A program made the translations under genes and the position numbers. From contig NZ_CP059068.1 in assembly GCF_017798165.1 (NCBI RefSeq), forward strand, positions 5,109,063-5,173,062: 64,000 nt of DNA. The letters are read 5' to 3'. Position 1 is the stretch's first letter; every line of letters starts with the position of its first letter. Positions 26,650-34,977 of this stretch are shown piece after piece. The DNA comes from Rhodoferax sp. AJA081-3 (GTDB taxonomy: Bacteria > Pseudomonadota > Gammaproteobacteria > Burkholderiales > Burkholderiaceae_C). Under the pieces are notes generated by a model. The model was not told the origin of the DNA. It made no database searches and saw only the letters and a list, made by a program, of their open reading frames with translations.

Positions 26650-28533
26650 TTAGAACTTGTTGATGTCGTTATTTTCTTTGTTGCGCTGCAGGTTTTTTTG
26701 CAGTTCAACACAGGTGGCGGTACCGGCCAAGTCCGGCCGTTGGCAGGCGCGGAACATACACATGGGGCGTGCCAGAAAACCGGCATCCGAACACAATTTT
26801 TCCGGCGTTACCACAGGGGCTTCCGGTTTGGGTTCGGGCGCAGGTTGCGACGCTACCGGCGGGGGCGGGGTGGAGGCGGTTTCCGTAACCGGGGCGGGGC
26901 GGGGTGCTTCTACCTTGGCCGGTTTGGATGCCGCACTGCGGGGACGCTCCAGCGCTTTGGCGGCTTTGGTGTCCACTGCGGCCGATGCGGGGTTGGCCGG
27001 TCGGCTGCTCTCGATGATGGTTTCTTGGAGCTCTGTGGTCACCAAAGGCGCGCTGCTTGCCGAGAGCGGTGCGGCAGGGGTGCTGTCCAATACGACTTCT
27101 TCGGGCAAGACCACGGCCACGGGAGCGGCGGCCTTGCTGCTGGCGGTCCATGTACGCCAACCCCAGGCAGCGGCCACCACGGTCAGCAGGGCAAGGGTCG
27201 CAACCAGTACCCACACCACAGCGGGCCGCAGTTGCCTGGCTTCGCCCCGTTTGGTCCCATTGCGGCTGGGCTTTTTGCGATGGGCCGTGGATTGGCTTTC
27301 CAAAGCCGTCGCCCCACCCAGTGGCTCGCGGGCCCGTCTTCTGCGATCGGACGGTTTGTCGTGGCGCGCAACGGGTGTGCTGTCGGGCCCCCACTGCGCC
27401 GCAGCGGACGCGGATTCTTCCGACTCGTCGTCGGCGTCGTCTATGAACTGTGTGGGCGCGTAATCCGGGTTGGTCAAATTGGGCCGTGTTTTCTCAACCG
27501 TGACCGGGTGGTGGGCCGCGGCGGCAGAAGGTTTGCCGTTGGGCAGGCAGGCGGGCGGTAACTCCGCTCGCCAGTCAAACGACGACATGCCATGTGGTGT
27601 GACCAGGCCCAGGCTGCGCGCAAACTCCCGTACCGACTGGGGCCGGTCCTGTGGCTGGATGCTTAGGGCCCAGGTAATAGCCTGTGTGAACTGTTCTGAA
27701 TATCCCTGGCCAAATTCGGACGCCACCGTTTTGACGACGTTCGCAAACGGTGGCATCTTGTCGTTCACCACGCGGATCATGGCGGGCAGTGGTGGTTCGT
27801 TGCACAGCTGGCCGTGCACCACGGCAGCCAGGGCGTACAAGTCTGTCCAGGGCCCCTGAGGCAAACCTTGGCTGTCGGCATACTGCTCAATGGGCGCGTA
27901 GTTGACCTTGAGAATGGCGGTGTGTTGCTTGGCGTTATCACCAATGGCAAGACGGGCCGCACCCAAATCCAATAGTACCGGCGGGCCGCTGTCCTGCAAA
28001 AAGATATTGTCTGGCGACACGTCGCGGTGCAGGGCGGTGCCTCTGTGCAAAACCTTCAGCGCGCCCAAGATGCACCACAAGACCTTGCGCAGCCAGGCTT
28101 CTGTGGGCGGCAGACGCATGCACTGGCGGGCCTGTTTGAGTGTCATGCCCCGGTACAGCGGCATGACCATGTAGGCGGTGTCGTTGGCCTCCCAGAAGCG
28201 GAACACCCGCACCAGCGAAGGGTGTTCAAACTTGGCCAGCATGCGGGCCTCGGCCACAAAAGACCGCAATCCTTTTTGGAAGGTTTCGTTGTCGTTGGTG
28301 GTTCGGACCGAAATATGCAAACCACCCTCGGCGCGGCCGGCCAGTGCCGTCGGCATGTATTCCTTGATGGCTACATCGCGCTGCAGGGAATGGTCGTAGG
28401 CCCGGTAGACCATGCCAAAACCACCTACACCGATCAAGCCACGGATCTCGAACTCTCCCAATCGGGTTCCGTCGGCCAACGCGTCTACATGGCTTACGGT
28501 AGGTGCAGCAGCGCTAATCGGCAGTTCAATCAT
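26650..28533 (-). CDS. Membrane-anchored Ser/Thr protein kinase
   Basis: The 627-residue protein has a cytoplasmic Hanks-type kinase domain (about 25-310): glycine loop GVGGFG (35-40), VAIKEYMP with Lys57, HRDVSPDN (His169-Asp171-Asn176) and DLG (189-191) replacing DFG. A disordered, charged linker, one transmembrane helix (about 437-457) and a Pro/Ala/Lys-rich external region follow. It ends in a small Cys-containing module (four Cys between LCSDAG and TCVEL) that may be disulfide-bonded outside the membrane. I took the ATG at 28533, which starts just before the kinase domain; an upstream in-frame start adds 11 residues. The next gene is the deacetylase-caspase protein, a plausible substrate or effector. 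Confidence 0.9.
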   Translation of the reverse strand: MIELPISAAAPTVSHVDALADGTRLGEFEIRGLIGVGGFGMVYRAYDHSLQRDVAIKEYMPTALAGRAEGGLHISVRTTNDNETFQKGLRSFVAEARMLAKFEHPSLVRVFRFWEANDTAYMVMPLYRGMTLKQARQCMRLPPTEAWLRKVLWCILGALKVLHRGTALHRDVSPDNIFLQDSGPPVLLDLGAARLAIGDNAKQHTAILKVNYAPIEQYADSQGLPQGPWTDLYALAAVVHGQLCNEPPLPAMIRVVNDKMPPFANVVKTVASEFGQGYSEQFTQAITWALSIQPQDRPQSVREFARSLGLVTPHGMSSFDWRAELPPACLPNGKPSAAAAHHPVTVEKTRPNLTNPDYAPTQFIDDADDESEESASAAAQWGPDSTPVARHDKPSDRRRRAREPLGGATALESQSTAHRKKPSRNGTKRGEARQLRPAVVWVLVATLALLTVVAAAWGWRTWTASSKAAAPVAVVLPEEVVLDSTPAAPLSASSAPLVTTELQETIIESSRPANPASAAVDTKAAKALERPRSAASKPAKVEAPRPAPVTETASTPPPPVASQPAPEPKPEAPVVTPEKLCSDAGFLARPMCMFRACQRPDLAGTATCVELQKNLQRNKENNDINKF

Positions 28534-28678
28534 GTGTCCTATATCTGGAAAACACCCACGGAGCACCGATCGAGGGACTCGATCATCGAGTTTTGCATTC
28601 TATGGCAGTAGTTTCTGGCGGCAGGCGCACAAACTCGTAACAAGTTGCTGAGTGTGGCGTTCAACCCGATAAGCGGCG

Positions 28679-29083
28679 TCAGGCCATCCGCGACTTGTCG
28701 CTTTTGGAGCGCCACTTTTGCAAGGAGATGGTGTTGCCGGATAGGGGGTCCTGCACCAGCAGGCGTTTGCCTTCAGCCGCTACATAAAAGGTGTGCCACA
28801 ACTCCAGACGCTCCGGGCGGTTGGCGTACACCGATACCGACCAATAACAACGACCCTCCAGGCGTTGTTGCTTGTCCAGTGATTCACCAAAGACCACCGG
28901 GAGGCCGTGCGACCGCGACCACGCAGTCAACTCCGGCAGTTGGCGTACCACCTCCAGGGCCTGTGCATAGGCTGGGGAATCCATGGCCTGTGCATTACAT
29001 GTCGGTGCAGCATAAGCACACAGCGCAGACCAGGATAACGAAACCGCAACGGCGGTGCGGCGAATGGCGCGGCGTGTGTGCAT
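28679..29083 (-). CDS. Small secreted protein of unknown function
   Basis: The 134-residue protein begins with a basic stretch (MHTRRAIRR) and a hydrophobic signal core ending AYAAPTC, consistent with Sec export. The mature part has two Cys and a segment resembling a compact beta-rich fold (CYWSVSVYANRPERLELWHTFYV), with no recognised catalytic motif. The ATG at 29083 has a strong ribosome site (AAGGAG). A longer in-frame reading upstream lacks signal-like features. The 145-bp gap to the kinase start (28533) probably holds the kinase promoter. Confidence 0.65.
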   Translation of the reverse strand: MHTRRAIRRTAVAVSLSWSALCAYAAPTCNAQAMDSPAYAQALEVVRQLPELTAWSRSHGLPVVFGESLDKQQRLEGRCYWSVSVYANRPERLELWHTFYVAAEGKRLLVQDPLSGNTISLQKWRSKSDKSRMA

Positions 29084-29139
29084 GGCGGGTCTCCTTGCGG
29101 GCATTTTGCCACGCAGGTGCGCCCGTGCACAGCTTGCAG

Positions 29140-29520
29140 TCAGTTCCGCAATTGCCGGTAGGCGTGGACCAGACCGCCAAGTACCAGGCAGACCAGGGCC
29201 ACCACGTCGGCGATGACCACACGCTGAATTTGCGGGTTGTACCCACCCTGTGACCAGGCCAGCCACAAAAACGACAGCACACTGGCAAACCCCGCCACAA
29301 ATGCCAGGGTCTGCAGCCCAGGCCGAAAAGCCGCGTAGACCAGAAACAGGCCCAGCAGACCGAACAGCACCGCGCGGTGGCGCATCAAGATGGCAAGGTT
29401 GGGTTCGTTGATCGGCAGTCCATACAGCGCCGCCAAACGCTCAGTGCCGAGTACGCCAGACATTGGCAACAAGTGGATGATGCCAACGACCATCAACATG
29501 GCCATGGTGAGGTAGTGCAT
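29140..29520 (-). CDS. Small four-helix membrane protein, unknown function
   Basis: The 126-residue protein has four predicted membrane helices (AMLMVVGIIHLLPMSG, AVLFGLLGLFLVYAAF, LAFVAGFASVLSFLWLAW, VVIADVVALVCLVLGGLV). I do not recognise a family with certainty. The ATG at 29520 is preceded by GGAAAG at good spacing; an ATG at 29547 would add nine residues. It follows the histidine phosphatase gene on the same strand. Confidence 0.65.
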   Translation of the reverse strand: MHYLTMAMLMVVGIIHLLPMSGVLGTERLAALYGLPINEPNLAILMRHRAVLFGLLGLFLVYAAFRPGLQTLAFVAGFASVLSFLWLAWSQGGYNPQIQRVVIADVVALVCLVLGGLVHAYRQLRN

Positions 29521-29638
29521 GGCGGGTGACTTTCCGGTGTGGGTCATGCTGTGTCGCGTTCGGAGGGGATCGTAACTGGGAGGCCTTGTGTGGGAATAAA
29601 TGTAATCCCGTTCTGCGCTGTGGCGGCTCCTATTGACC

Positions 29639-30232
29639 CTACGTGGGAGGTAATGGCGAGCCACCCGAGGTCCGGCTCGTAACGACAACGTCAAGTTTCA
29701 GCACGGCTCCGTTTTCCAGCTGCCAATCAAAGAAGTCGTCAAACCCGACATGGTTGACGGCGCGGATAACCTTGGCGACAAAGCCGTGGGCGACCAGAAC
29801 CACAGTCTGGTCCTTGTGCTGCTCAGCAATGTCCCGTAGACCACGACTTACACGTTCAACAACCTCTGAGATCGTTTCTCCGCCGATGGGTGCGGCGTGC
29901 CATTGGCGCGTAATGTTCTGTGCCCAAAGGTCGGGATAAAGGGTCTGCGCCTCTTTCTGTGTCAGTCCCTCGAAAACGCCGACATGGCGCTCTCGGAACG
30001 CATCGTGGACCTGAGGCATCCAACCCCTGCCTTCGCAAATGATTTCGGCCGTTTGGTATGCGCGGCGCAGGGGGGAGCAGAGCACCGCATCCAACTGTGC
30101 AGGCAAGGTCTCGCGCAGGGCCCTGGCTTGGGCGATCCCTTGTGCGTTGAGGTCCGGGTCCAGGGCACCGAGGTAACGGTGCTCCGCGTTGAATTGTGTT
30201 TGGCCATGGCGGACCAACAAGAGACTTGTCAC
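29639..30232 (-). CDS. Histidine phosphatase family protein
   Basis: The 197-residue protein of the phosphoglycerate-mutase-like branch has the RHG catalytic motif at the N-terminus (LLLVRHGQTQFN) with the phospho-acceptor His, CSPLRRAYQTAE carrying the second Arg, the FEGLT Glu and the late VAHGF His. It probably acts on small phosphorylated metabolites such as alpha-ribazole phosphate or phosphoglycerate; the substrate cannot be fixed from sequence. The GTG at 30232 overlaps the upstream flavoprotein stop by 4 bp (GTGA), so translation is coupled; the longer reading upstream is an antisense/overlap artefact. Confidence 0.88.
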   Translation of the reverse strand: MTSLLLVRHGQTQFNAEHRYLGALDPDLNAQGIAQARALRETLPAQLDAVLCSPLRRAYQTAEIICEGRGWMPQVHDAFRERHVGVFEGLTQKEAQTLYPDLWAQNITRQWHAAPIGGETISEVVERVSRGLRDIAEQHKDQTVVLVAHGFVAKVIRAVNHVGFDDFFDWQLENGAVLKLDVVVTSRTSGGSPLPPT

Positions 30233-31473
30233 CCCAACAACTTCGCCGCCAGCCCCTGCGCACAGGCAAAGCCACTGGCCCAGGCCCACTGGAAGTTGTA
30301 GCCACCCAGCCAGCCAGTCACGTCCACCACCTCGCCAATGAAATACAGGCCGGGTTGTTTGGACTCCATGGTTTGTGAGGACAGGTTGCGGGTGTCCACA
30401 CCACCAGCCGTCACCTCGGCCTTTTTATAGCCCTCGGTGCCAGTGGGGGTCAGCTCCCACTGGCTCAGGCGTTCGCCCAATACGGCCAATGCCTTGTCGG
30501 AGGCTTCGTTGATGGGCCGCGCCCAGTTGTGGCCCAGCGCCGCGCCCTGGGCCACCCAGGTGTCGGCCAGGCGCGAGGGCACAAGGGCGGCCAGTTCGTT
30601 GGCGATCAGCTTGCGGGATGTGGCCTTGGCGTGGGTCAGCCATTCGGCCACGTCGGTGTCGGGCGCCAGGTTCAGACGGATTGGTGTGCCGCTCTGCCAG
30701 TAGCTGGAGATTTGCAGCACGCCCGGGCCGCTGATGCCGCGGTGGGTGAGCAGCAGGTCTTCCAGGAAGGCGACTTTGTCTTTCTTGGTGCCGGTTTCTA
30801 TCCGGACTGGCAGGGAAAGCCCCGAGAGTTGCGCAAACGGTGCCCAGGCCGTTTCATCAAACGTCAGCGGCACGAGCGCGGGGCGGGGCGTGACCAGGGG
30901 CAGGTCAAACTGCTTGGCCACGCGGTATCCAAAGTCGGTCGCCCCCATCTTGGGTATGGACAGGCCGCCGGTGGCGATGACCATGGCACCACACGATATG
31001 GTTCCACGGTCACTATCAATTTCATAGCTGTTTGGGCTTATTCTACGAGGGCTAGAGGCTAAAAATCGTATGGATGATATGGCGCAGGGCTGCCAGCGGG
31101 TGACGTTGCCAGATGCCGCACATTCGGCCAGAAGCATCTGGATGATGTCGTCGGCCGAGTGGTCGCAAAACAGCTGGCCCTTGTGTTTCTCGTGGTAGGC
31201 GATGCCATGCTTCTCCACCAGTGTGATGAAGTCGCGCGCGGTGTAACGCGACAGGGCCGAGCGGCAGAAGCGCGGGTTGTCGCTGAGGAAGTTGGCGGGC
31301 CCCACATCGCGGTTGGTGAAATTGCAGCGGCCGCCACCCGAGATGCGGATCTTGTCCGCCACCTTTTCGCAGTGGTCCACCACCAGCACCTTCAGGCCCA
31401 ACTGACCGGCCACACCGGCGCAAAACAGGCCGGCTGCGCCCGCGCCGACGATGACCACATCAAAACTATGCAT
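30229..31473 (-). CDS. HI0933/BaiN-like NAD(P)/FAD-dependent oxidoreductase
   Basis: The 414-residue flavoprotein has an N-terminal Rossmann motif VVIVGAGAAGLFCA for FAD, the family-specific KIRISGGGRCNFTN, a second nucleotide motif near ATGGLSIPKMGATDFGY, and the C-terminal GEVVDVTGWLGGYNFQWAWASG that closes the FAD site. These fit the HI0933-like family, whose substrates are mostly unknown. Residues about 134-153 (FLASSPRRISPNSYEIDSD) come from an R1 repeat read in frame and sit in the insertion domain, away from the FAD motifs. It is cotranscribed with the histidine phosphatase. Confidence 0.88.
   Translation of the reverse strand: MHSFDVVIVGAGAAGLFCAGVAGQLGLKVLVVDHCEKVADKIRISGGGRCNFTNRDVGPANFLSDNPRFCRSALSRYTARDFITLVEKHGIAYHEKHKGQLFCDHSADDIIQMLLAECAASGNVTRWQPCAISSIRFLASSPRRISPNSYEIDSDRGTISCGAMVIATGGLSIPKMGATDFGYRVAKQFDLPLVTPRPALVPLTFDETAWAPFAQLSGLSLPVRIETGTKKDKVAFLEDLLLTHRGISGPGVLQISSYWQSGTPIRLNLAPDTDVAEWLTHAKATSRKLIANELAALVPSRLADTWVAQGAALGHNWARPINEASDKALAVLGERLSQWELTPTGTEGYKKAEVTAGGVDTRNLSSQTMESKQPGLYFIGEVVDVTGWLGGYNFQWAWASGFACAQGLAAKLLG
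31015..31070 (+). repeat. R1 dispersed repeat, copy c (in frame in flavoprotein gene)
   Basis: This diverged copy has the core ACGAGGGCTAGAGGCT, preceded by ATAGCT...GCTTATTCT and followed by AAAAATCG. It is translated antisense to its own orientation as part of the flavoprotein, without a stop. Confidence 0.6.
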
Positions 31474-31517
31474 CTGAAGCGTTTTCTTTTTTTGGAGCGG
31501 CTAGTGTAGGGCGGGGC

Positions 31518-31555
31518 TTGCGCAGGTTTATAAATGCTACTATAGTGATATCACT
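31518..31555 (+). promoter_or_regulatory. Promoter with palindromic operator upstream of the SPFH cluster
   Basis: TTGCGC (31518-31523), a 17-bp spacer and TATAGT (31541-31546) form a good sigma-70 promoter. A perfect 12-bp palindrome AGTGATATCACT (31544-31555) overlaps the -10 end and would be an ideal repressor site. The ribbon-helix-helix protein encoded last in the same cluster is a candidate ligand; this is an inference. Confidence 0.6.
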
Positions 31556-31637
31556 TTGATTTCACTTCGTCCGTTGGATAAATGGATCAAGGCAGCCTCC
31601 AGCCCCGTGGTTGGAAAAAATTATTTAGGGGATAGAC

Positions 31638-32528
31638 ATGGACAAAAAAGCATCCAACGAATATGTGGCAACCACAGCCAATGGCTTTGTGGCGGTACTG
31701 CTGGGCATGGGCTTGTTGGCAGTGGCCGTATTCATGGTCACCCGTGGACCCAGCCTCGCCACACTGGTGTTGGCCGGCATGGCCGTGGTGGCGGCCCTGT
31801 GGTTTCTATCGGGGCTGTACACGCTTAACCCCAACCAGGCGGCGGTATTGAAGCTGTTTGGCAGCTACCGCGGCACCGACCGCCGGGAGGGCCTGCGCTG
31901 GGCCAACCCGTTTTTGAGCCGCAGCAAGGTGTCGACCCGGGCGCGCAATTTCAACAGCGAAAAGCTCAAAGTGAACGACCTGCGCGGCAACCCCATCGAG
32001 ATTGCCGCTGCCATTGTCTGGCGGGTCAGCGATACCGCGCGGGCCAGTTTTGATGTGGAGGATTTTGAGTCGTACGTGTTCACCCAGGCAGAGGCAGCCG
32101 TGCGGCACCTGGCCTCCAGCTACGCCTATGACAACCTGGACGACGCGGGCAGCACGGCACCCAAGGAGATCACGCTGCGCTCGGGCGCCGACCAGGTAGG
32201 TGCGGCGCTGCTGGAGGAACTGCAGGACCGCTTTGCCCTGGCCGGTGTGGTGGTGGTGGATGCCAAACTCACCCACCTGGCCTATGCCCCAGAAATCGCT
32301 GGTGCCATGTTGCGCCGCCAGCAGGCCCAGGCCATCATCGCCGCGCGCAGCCTGATCGTGCAGGGCGCTGTCGGCATGGTGGAACTGGCCCTGACCGGCC
32401 TGCAGGAGCGCGGCCTGGTGGCGCTGGACGATGAACGCAAAGCCGCCATGGTGACCAATCTGCTGGTGGTACTGTGCTCTGACCACGACGCCCAACCGGT
32501 GGTGAATACTGGCACCTTGTATAACTGA
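31638..32528 (+). CDS. SPFH/band-7 domain membrane protein
   Basis: The 296-residue protein has two N-terminal hydrophobic segments (about 15-35 and 42-60), the second ending in [27 protein letters not shown], a hallmark of SPFH/prohibitin-like proteins. The SPFH domain follows ([32 protein letters not shown]...) and then a helical region rich in Ala/Gln ([20 protein letters not shown]). Such proteins form large membrane-associated oligomers and organise membrane domains or proteases. It starts a three-gene cluster with a small membrane protein and an RHH DNA-binding protein, an arrangement I have seen described only as conserved neighbours. Confidence 0.9.
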   Translation: MDKKASNEYVATTANGFVAVLLGMGLLAVAVFMVTRGPSLATLVLAGMAVVAALWFLSGLYTLNPNQAAVLKLFGSYRGTDRREGLRWANPFLSRSKVSTRARNFNSEKLKVNDLRGNPIEIAAAIVWRVSDTARASFDVEDFESYVFTQAEAAVRHLASSYAYDNLDDAGSTAPKEITLRSGADQVGAALLEELQDRFALAGVVVVDAKLTHLAYAPEIAGAMLRRQQAQAIIAARSLIVQGAVGMVELALTGLQERGLVALDDERKAAMVTNLLVVLCSDHDAQPVVNTGTLYN

Positions 32529-32538
32529 GGAACCAGCC

Positions 32539-32859
32539 ATGCAAAGTTTTAGGCTCAACCCCCGTCTGATCAACAAGATCCTGTTTGCCATCCTGCTGCT
32601 GGCCGCGCTGGCCGTGGTGGCGGGGTCGCAACTGGCACCCAAAGTACCACTGCCCATGGTGCTGCTCTACAGCGCAATGGGTGTAGTGGCCATTGCCGCA
32701 CTGCTGGTGGTTGCGATCATCGTGTTTGCAACGGTATCGCAGTGGGTGTTGCGCAAGGGCGGTACCGACCCGCAGTGGTTCTGGTTCTCCGGCGAGCCAC
32801 CGGGGCTGCAAAATCTGCGAGCAAAAGCGCAGGCCCAAGCCCACAAGGACGGGGTGTAA
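32539..32859 (+). CDS. Small membrane protein of the SPFH cluster
   Basis: The 106-residue protein has two membrane helices ([19 protein letters not shown] and [27 protein letters not shown]) and a short hydrophilic C-terminus containing [14 protein letters not shown]. No catalytic motif is recognised. It starts 10 bp after the SPFH gene with a GAGGA ribosome site and is followed 27 bp later by the RHH gene, so the three are almost certainly cotranscribed. Confidence 0.7.
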   Translation: MQSFRLNPRLINKILFAILLLAALAVVAGSQLAPKVPLPMVLLYSAMGVVAIAALLVVAIIVFATVSQWVLRKGGTDPQWFWFSGEPPGLQNLRAKAQAQAHKDGV

Positions 32860-32886
32860 AGCCAACCCCTTTGATACCGAGCTGCC

Positions 32887-33090
32887 ATGGCCAGTCCCGA
32901 TAAGAAATCCTTTGCGCTGCGCATAGACCCTGTGTTGTGGGCGCAGATCGAGCGCCTGGCCGCGGCGGAGTTGCGCAGCGTGAATGCCCAGGTGGAGTAC
33001 CTGCTGCGCGAAGCCGTGCGCGCGCGCGTGGGTGGGCAAATTCCAGCAGTTAAACCTGGCGACAGCGAGGACAACACCAATAGCCCTTAG
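32887..33090 (+). CDS. Ribbon-helix-helix (Arc-like) DNA-binding protein
   Basis: The 67-residue protein has the Arc/MetJ pattern: a short strand KKSFALRID, helix PVLWAQIERLAAAEL, turn RSVN and helix AQVEYLLREAVRARV, then a disordered acidic tail. It would bind DNA as a dimer through the beta ribbon. No toxin gene follows; instead it is the last gene of the SPFH cluster, whose promoter carries a palindrome that it may recognise. The R2 hairpin begins 2 bp after its stop codon. Confidence 0.8.
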   Translation: MASPDKKSFALRIDPVLWAQIERLAAAELRSVNAQVEYLLREAVRARVGGQIPAVKPGDSEDNTNSP

Positions 33091-33091
33091 G

Positions 33092-33181
33092 CGTCTGGGC
33101 GGCAAAGCGTTTTGCGCAGGTAAAGGAGGAGCCCGCGCAGTGGGCGGGGGACACGGAGCAAAACGCTTTGCCGCCCAGACG
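33092..33181. repeat. R2 long-stem hairpin element, copy 2 (intergenic)
   Basis: Perfect 24-bp arms (33092-33115 and 33158-33181) flank a 42-nt loop (33116-33157) that matches the loop in mutS at about 38 of 42 positions. The arm sequence is unrelated to that of copy 1. It lies between the convergent RHH and cobA genes, where it could also act as a bidirectional transcription barrier. Confidence 0.85.
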
Positions 33182-33210
33182 TCGCTCGCGTGTGCAGGGT
33201 TTTGAGCGCT

Positions 33211-34014
33211 TCAGGCCGCCCGGTGTTTCAGGGGCAGTTCCCTGGCGTCTACGCCCGCCGCCAGCAAACCCTGCAAAACATCACCCACCACGATCACGCT
33301 GGGGCTGGCCAATTGCTCACGGGCAATCGTGCTTTCCAGCTCCGCCAGTGTGCATACGGCCTGGCGCTGCGTCGGCAAGCTGGCGTTCTGGATGATGGCC
33401 ACCGGCGTGTCGCTCGGCAGGCCGTACAGCAATTCGTTTTGTATGGTGGCCGCACCACTGACACCCATGTAGATGACCAGGGTCAGGCGCGCCTGCTGGG
33501 CCGTGGCTGCGAGTGCGCGCCAATCGGTGCCGGCCGAGCCGGGCTTGGCATGGCCGGTGACAAACACCACGCCGTGCGCATGTTCGCGGTGGGTGAGCGG
33601 CACACCCAGTGACGACACGGCGGCGATGCCCGCGGTGATGCCGTTGATGACATCCACGCGCACGCCAGCTGCATGCAGAGCTTCCATCTCTTCGCCCCCG
33701 CGGCCAAAGATGAACGGGTCGCCGCCCTTGAGGCGCACCACGTTTTCGCCTTCCAGCGCGGCGGTGACCATCAGCTTTTCGATAAAGGACTGCGGGGTGG
33801 ATTTGCAACCACCGCGTTTGCCGACATAGACGATGCGGGCGGTGGGCTGAGCGAAGGCCACGATGGCCTCGTTGACCAGATCGTCCACCAGCACCACGGT
33901 GGCCTGCTGGATCGCCTTCAGGGCTTTGATGGTCAGCAGCTCGGGGTCGCCCGGGCCGGCGCCCACCAGGGTGACATGGCCGCGTGCGCTGGAGTTGGAA
34001 AGATCGTGTTTCAT
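33211..34014 (-). CDS. cobA: Uroporphyrinogen-III C-methyltransferase (siroheme synthesis)
   Basis: The 267-residue SUMT methylates uroporphyrinogen III at C-2 and C-7 to give precorrin-2. Motifs are the SAM-binding VTLVGAGPGDPELLTIKA near the N-terminus, YVGKRGG, VRLKGGDPFIFGRGGEE and the C-terminal VAIIQNAS. It lacks the CysG dehydrogenase/ferrochelatase module. As the last gene of the nirB-nasA operon it supplies precursor for the siroheme of NirB, so it is probably dedicated to nitrite assimilation. It overlaps ybiB by 4 bp. Confidence 0.95.
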   Translation of the reverse strand: MKHDLSNSSARGHVTLVGAGPGDPELLTIKALKAIQQATVVLVDDLVNEAIVAFAQPTARIVYVGKRGGCKSTPQSFIEKLMVTAALEGENVVRLKGGDPFIFGRGGEEMEALHAAGVRVDVINGITAGIAAVSSLGVPLTHREHAHGVVFVTGHAKPGSAGTDWRALAATAQQARLTLVIYMGVSGAATIQNELLYGLPSDTPVAIIQNASLPTQRQAVCTLAELESTIAREQLASPSVIVVGDVLQGLLAAGVDARELPLKHRAA

Positions 34015-34919
34015 AGTGAATCCACCAAATGCAATATATGGGCCACCTGCTGAGCAATGGGCGTGGGCACGGGCTGTGTGCCATCCAGCACACTGCGAAT
34101 ATAGGCAGCGGTGCTGGCTGCATCCAGTCCGGGTGGCAGATCGGGCAGGGTGGTCAGTGTGCCGTCCTGGTGGGCCTGCTGGTCCACCACTTCGCCATTG
34201 ATAAAGCCCTGCATCTTGGGTGTACGGCGGGGGTCTGCCACGGCTTCACCCTCGGTGCCGCGCAGCAAGAGCGCATTGCCTTGCACCACGGCCAATGTCT
34301 CGGCCATGGAGACTGCGTATTCGGGGTGGGTGTAGCTGCTGACCAGCAGGCTCTTGCCTTCTACCGGGCTCATCAGTTTGACCAGGCTGTGCGCCGGGTT
34401 GCGCAGGCCGACGACACGGCGCACGTCCAGCAGGCGCTGCAGGCCGCCGTGCAACAGAGCTGTGGGTACAAAGGCCACGGTGCCGGGTGCTATGGATTCA
34501 ATAGCCTCCCGGGCAGGAATGGCGAGGGCTAGCAGCACTTCTGACGTATAGACCCGGCGGGATTCGGTGGCCGTGCCATGCACCAGCACCGGCAGGCCTT
34601 CGCGCGCCAGCAGCAGTGCCAGCAGGGGTGTGAGCACCGGCAGCTTGCGTGCGCCGTTGTAGCTGGGGATGACGATGGTGGGCCGGCCCGTGCTGGCTGG
34701 CAGGCGGTGCAGGCGCTGGTGGGTGGCGTCCAGGAAACCTGCCATCTCCTGGGCCGTTTCGCCCTTGATACGCATGGCCAGGCAGAAGGCGCCCACCTCC
34801 AGATCGGTGACCGCGCCGTCCAGCACCTGGCCAAACAGGTCGGTCGCCTGCTCGCGGTTCAGTGGCCGCGCGCCTTGGCTGCCGCGGCCGATTTCCTTGA
34901 TGTAGTGTGCGATACCCAT
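34011..34919 (-). CDS. ybiB: YbiB/TrpD2-family DNA-binding protein
   Basis: The 302-residue protein has the fold of anthranilate phosphoribosyltransferase: an N-terminal helical domain (LNREQATDLFGQVLDGAVTDLEVGAFCLAMRIKGET) and a larger domain with VHGTATESRRVYTSEVLLAL and NPAHSLVKLMSP. In E. coli YbiB binds nucleic acids and is not a TrpD enzyme. A clear glycine-rich PRPP loop of true TrpD is not evident. It sits between nasA and cobA; why a YbiB protein is in this operon is unclear, though the arrangement is seen in other betaproteobacteria. Part of the coding sequence resembles an R1 repeat. Confidence 0.8.
   Translation of the reverse strand: MGIAHYIKEIGRGSQGARPLNREQATDLFGQVLDGAVTDLEVGAFCLAMRIKGETAQEMAGFLDATHQRLHRLPASTGRPTIVIPSYNGARKLPVLTPLLALLLAREGLPVLVHGTATESRRVYTSEVLLALAIPAREAIESIAPGTVAFVPTALLHGGLQRLLDVRRVVGLRNPAHSLVKLMSPVEGKSLLVSSYTHPEYAVSMAETLAVVQGNALLLRGTEGEAVADPRRTPKMQGFINGEVVDQQAHQDGTLTTLPDLPPGLDAASTAAYIRSVLDGTQPVPTPIAQQVAHILHLVDSL
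34487..34541 (-). repeat. Possible R1 repeat, diverged copy h (in ybiB)
   Basis: GTGCTAT, ATTCAATAGC, then GCGAGGGCTAGCAGC reproduces the spacing of R1 landmarks, but the core has changed in several positions. It is coding throughout, so it could be chance similarity. The direction relative to other copies is assigned loosely. Confidence 0.35.
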
Positions 34920-34977
34920 ATAGCTGCCATTGTCCCGCAGGCTTGATAACTTCGGGTAATTAGCTCAGATCACGGAT

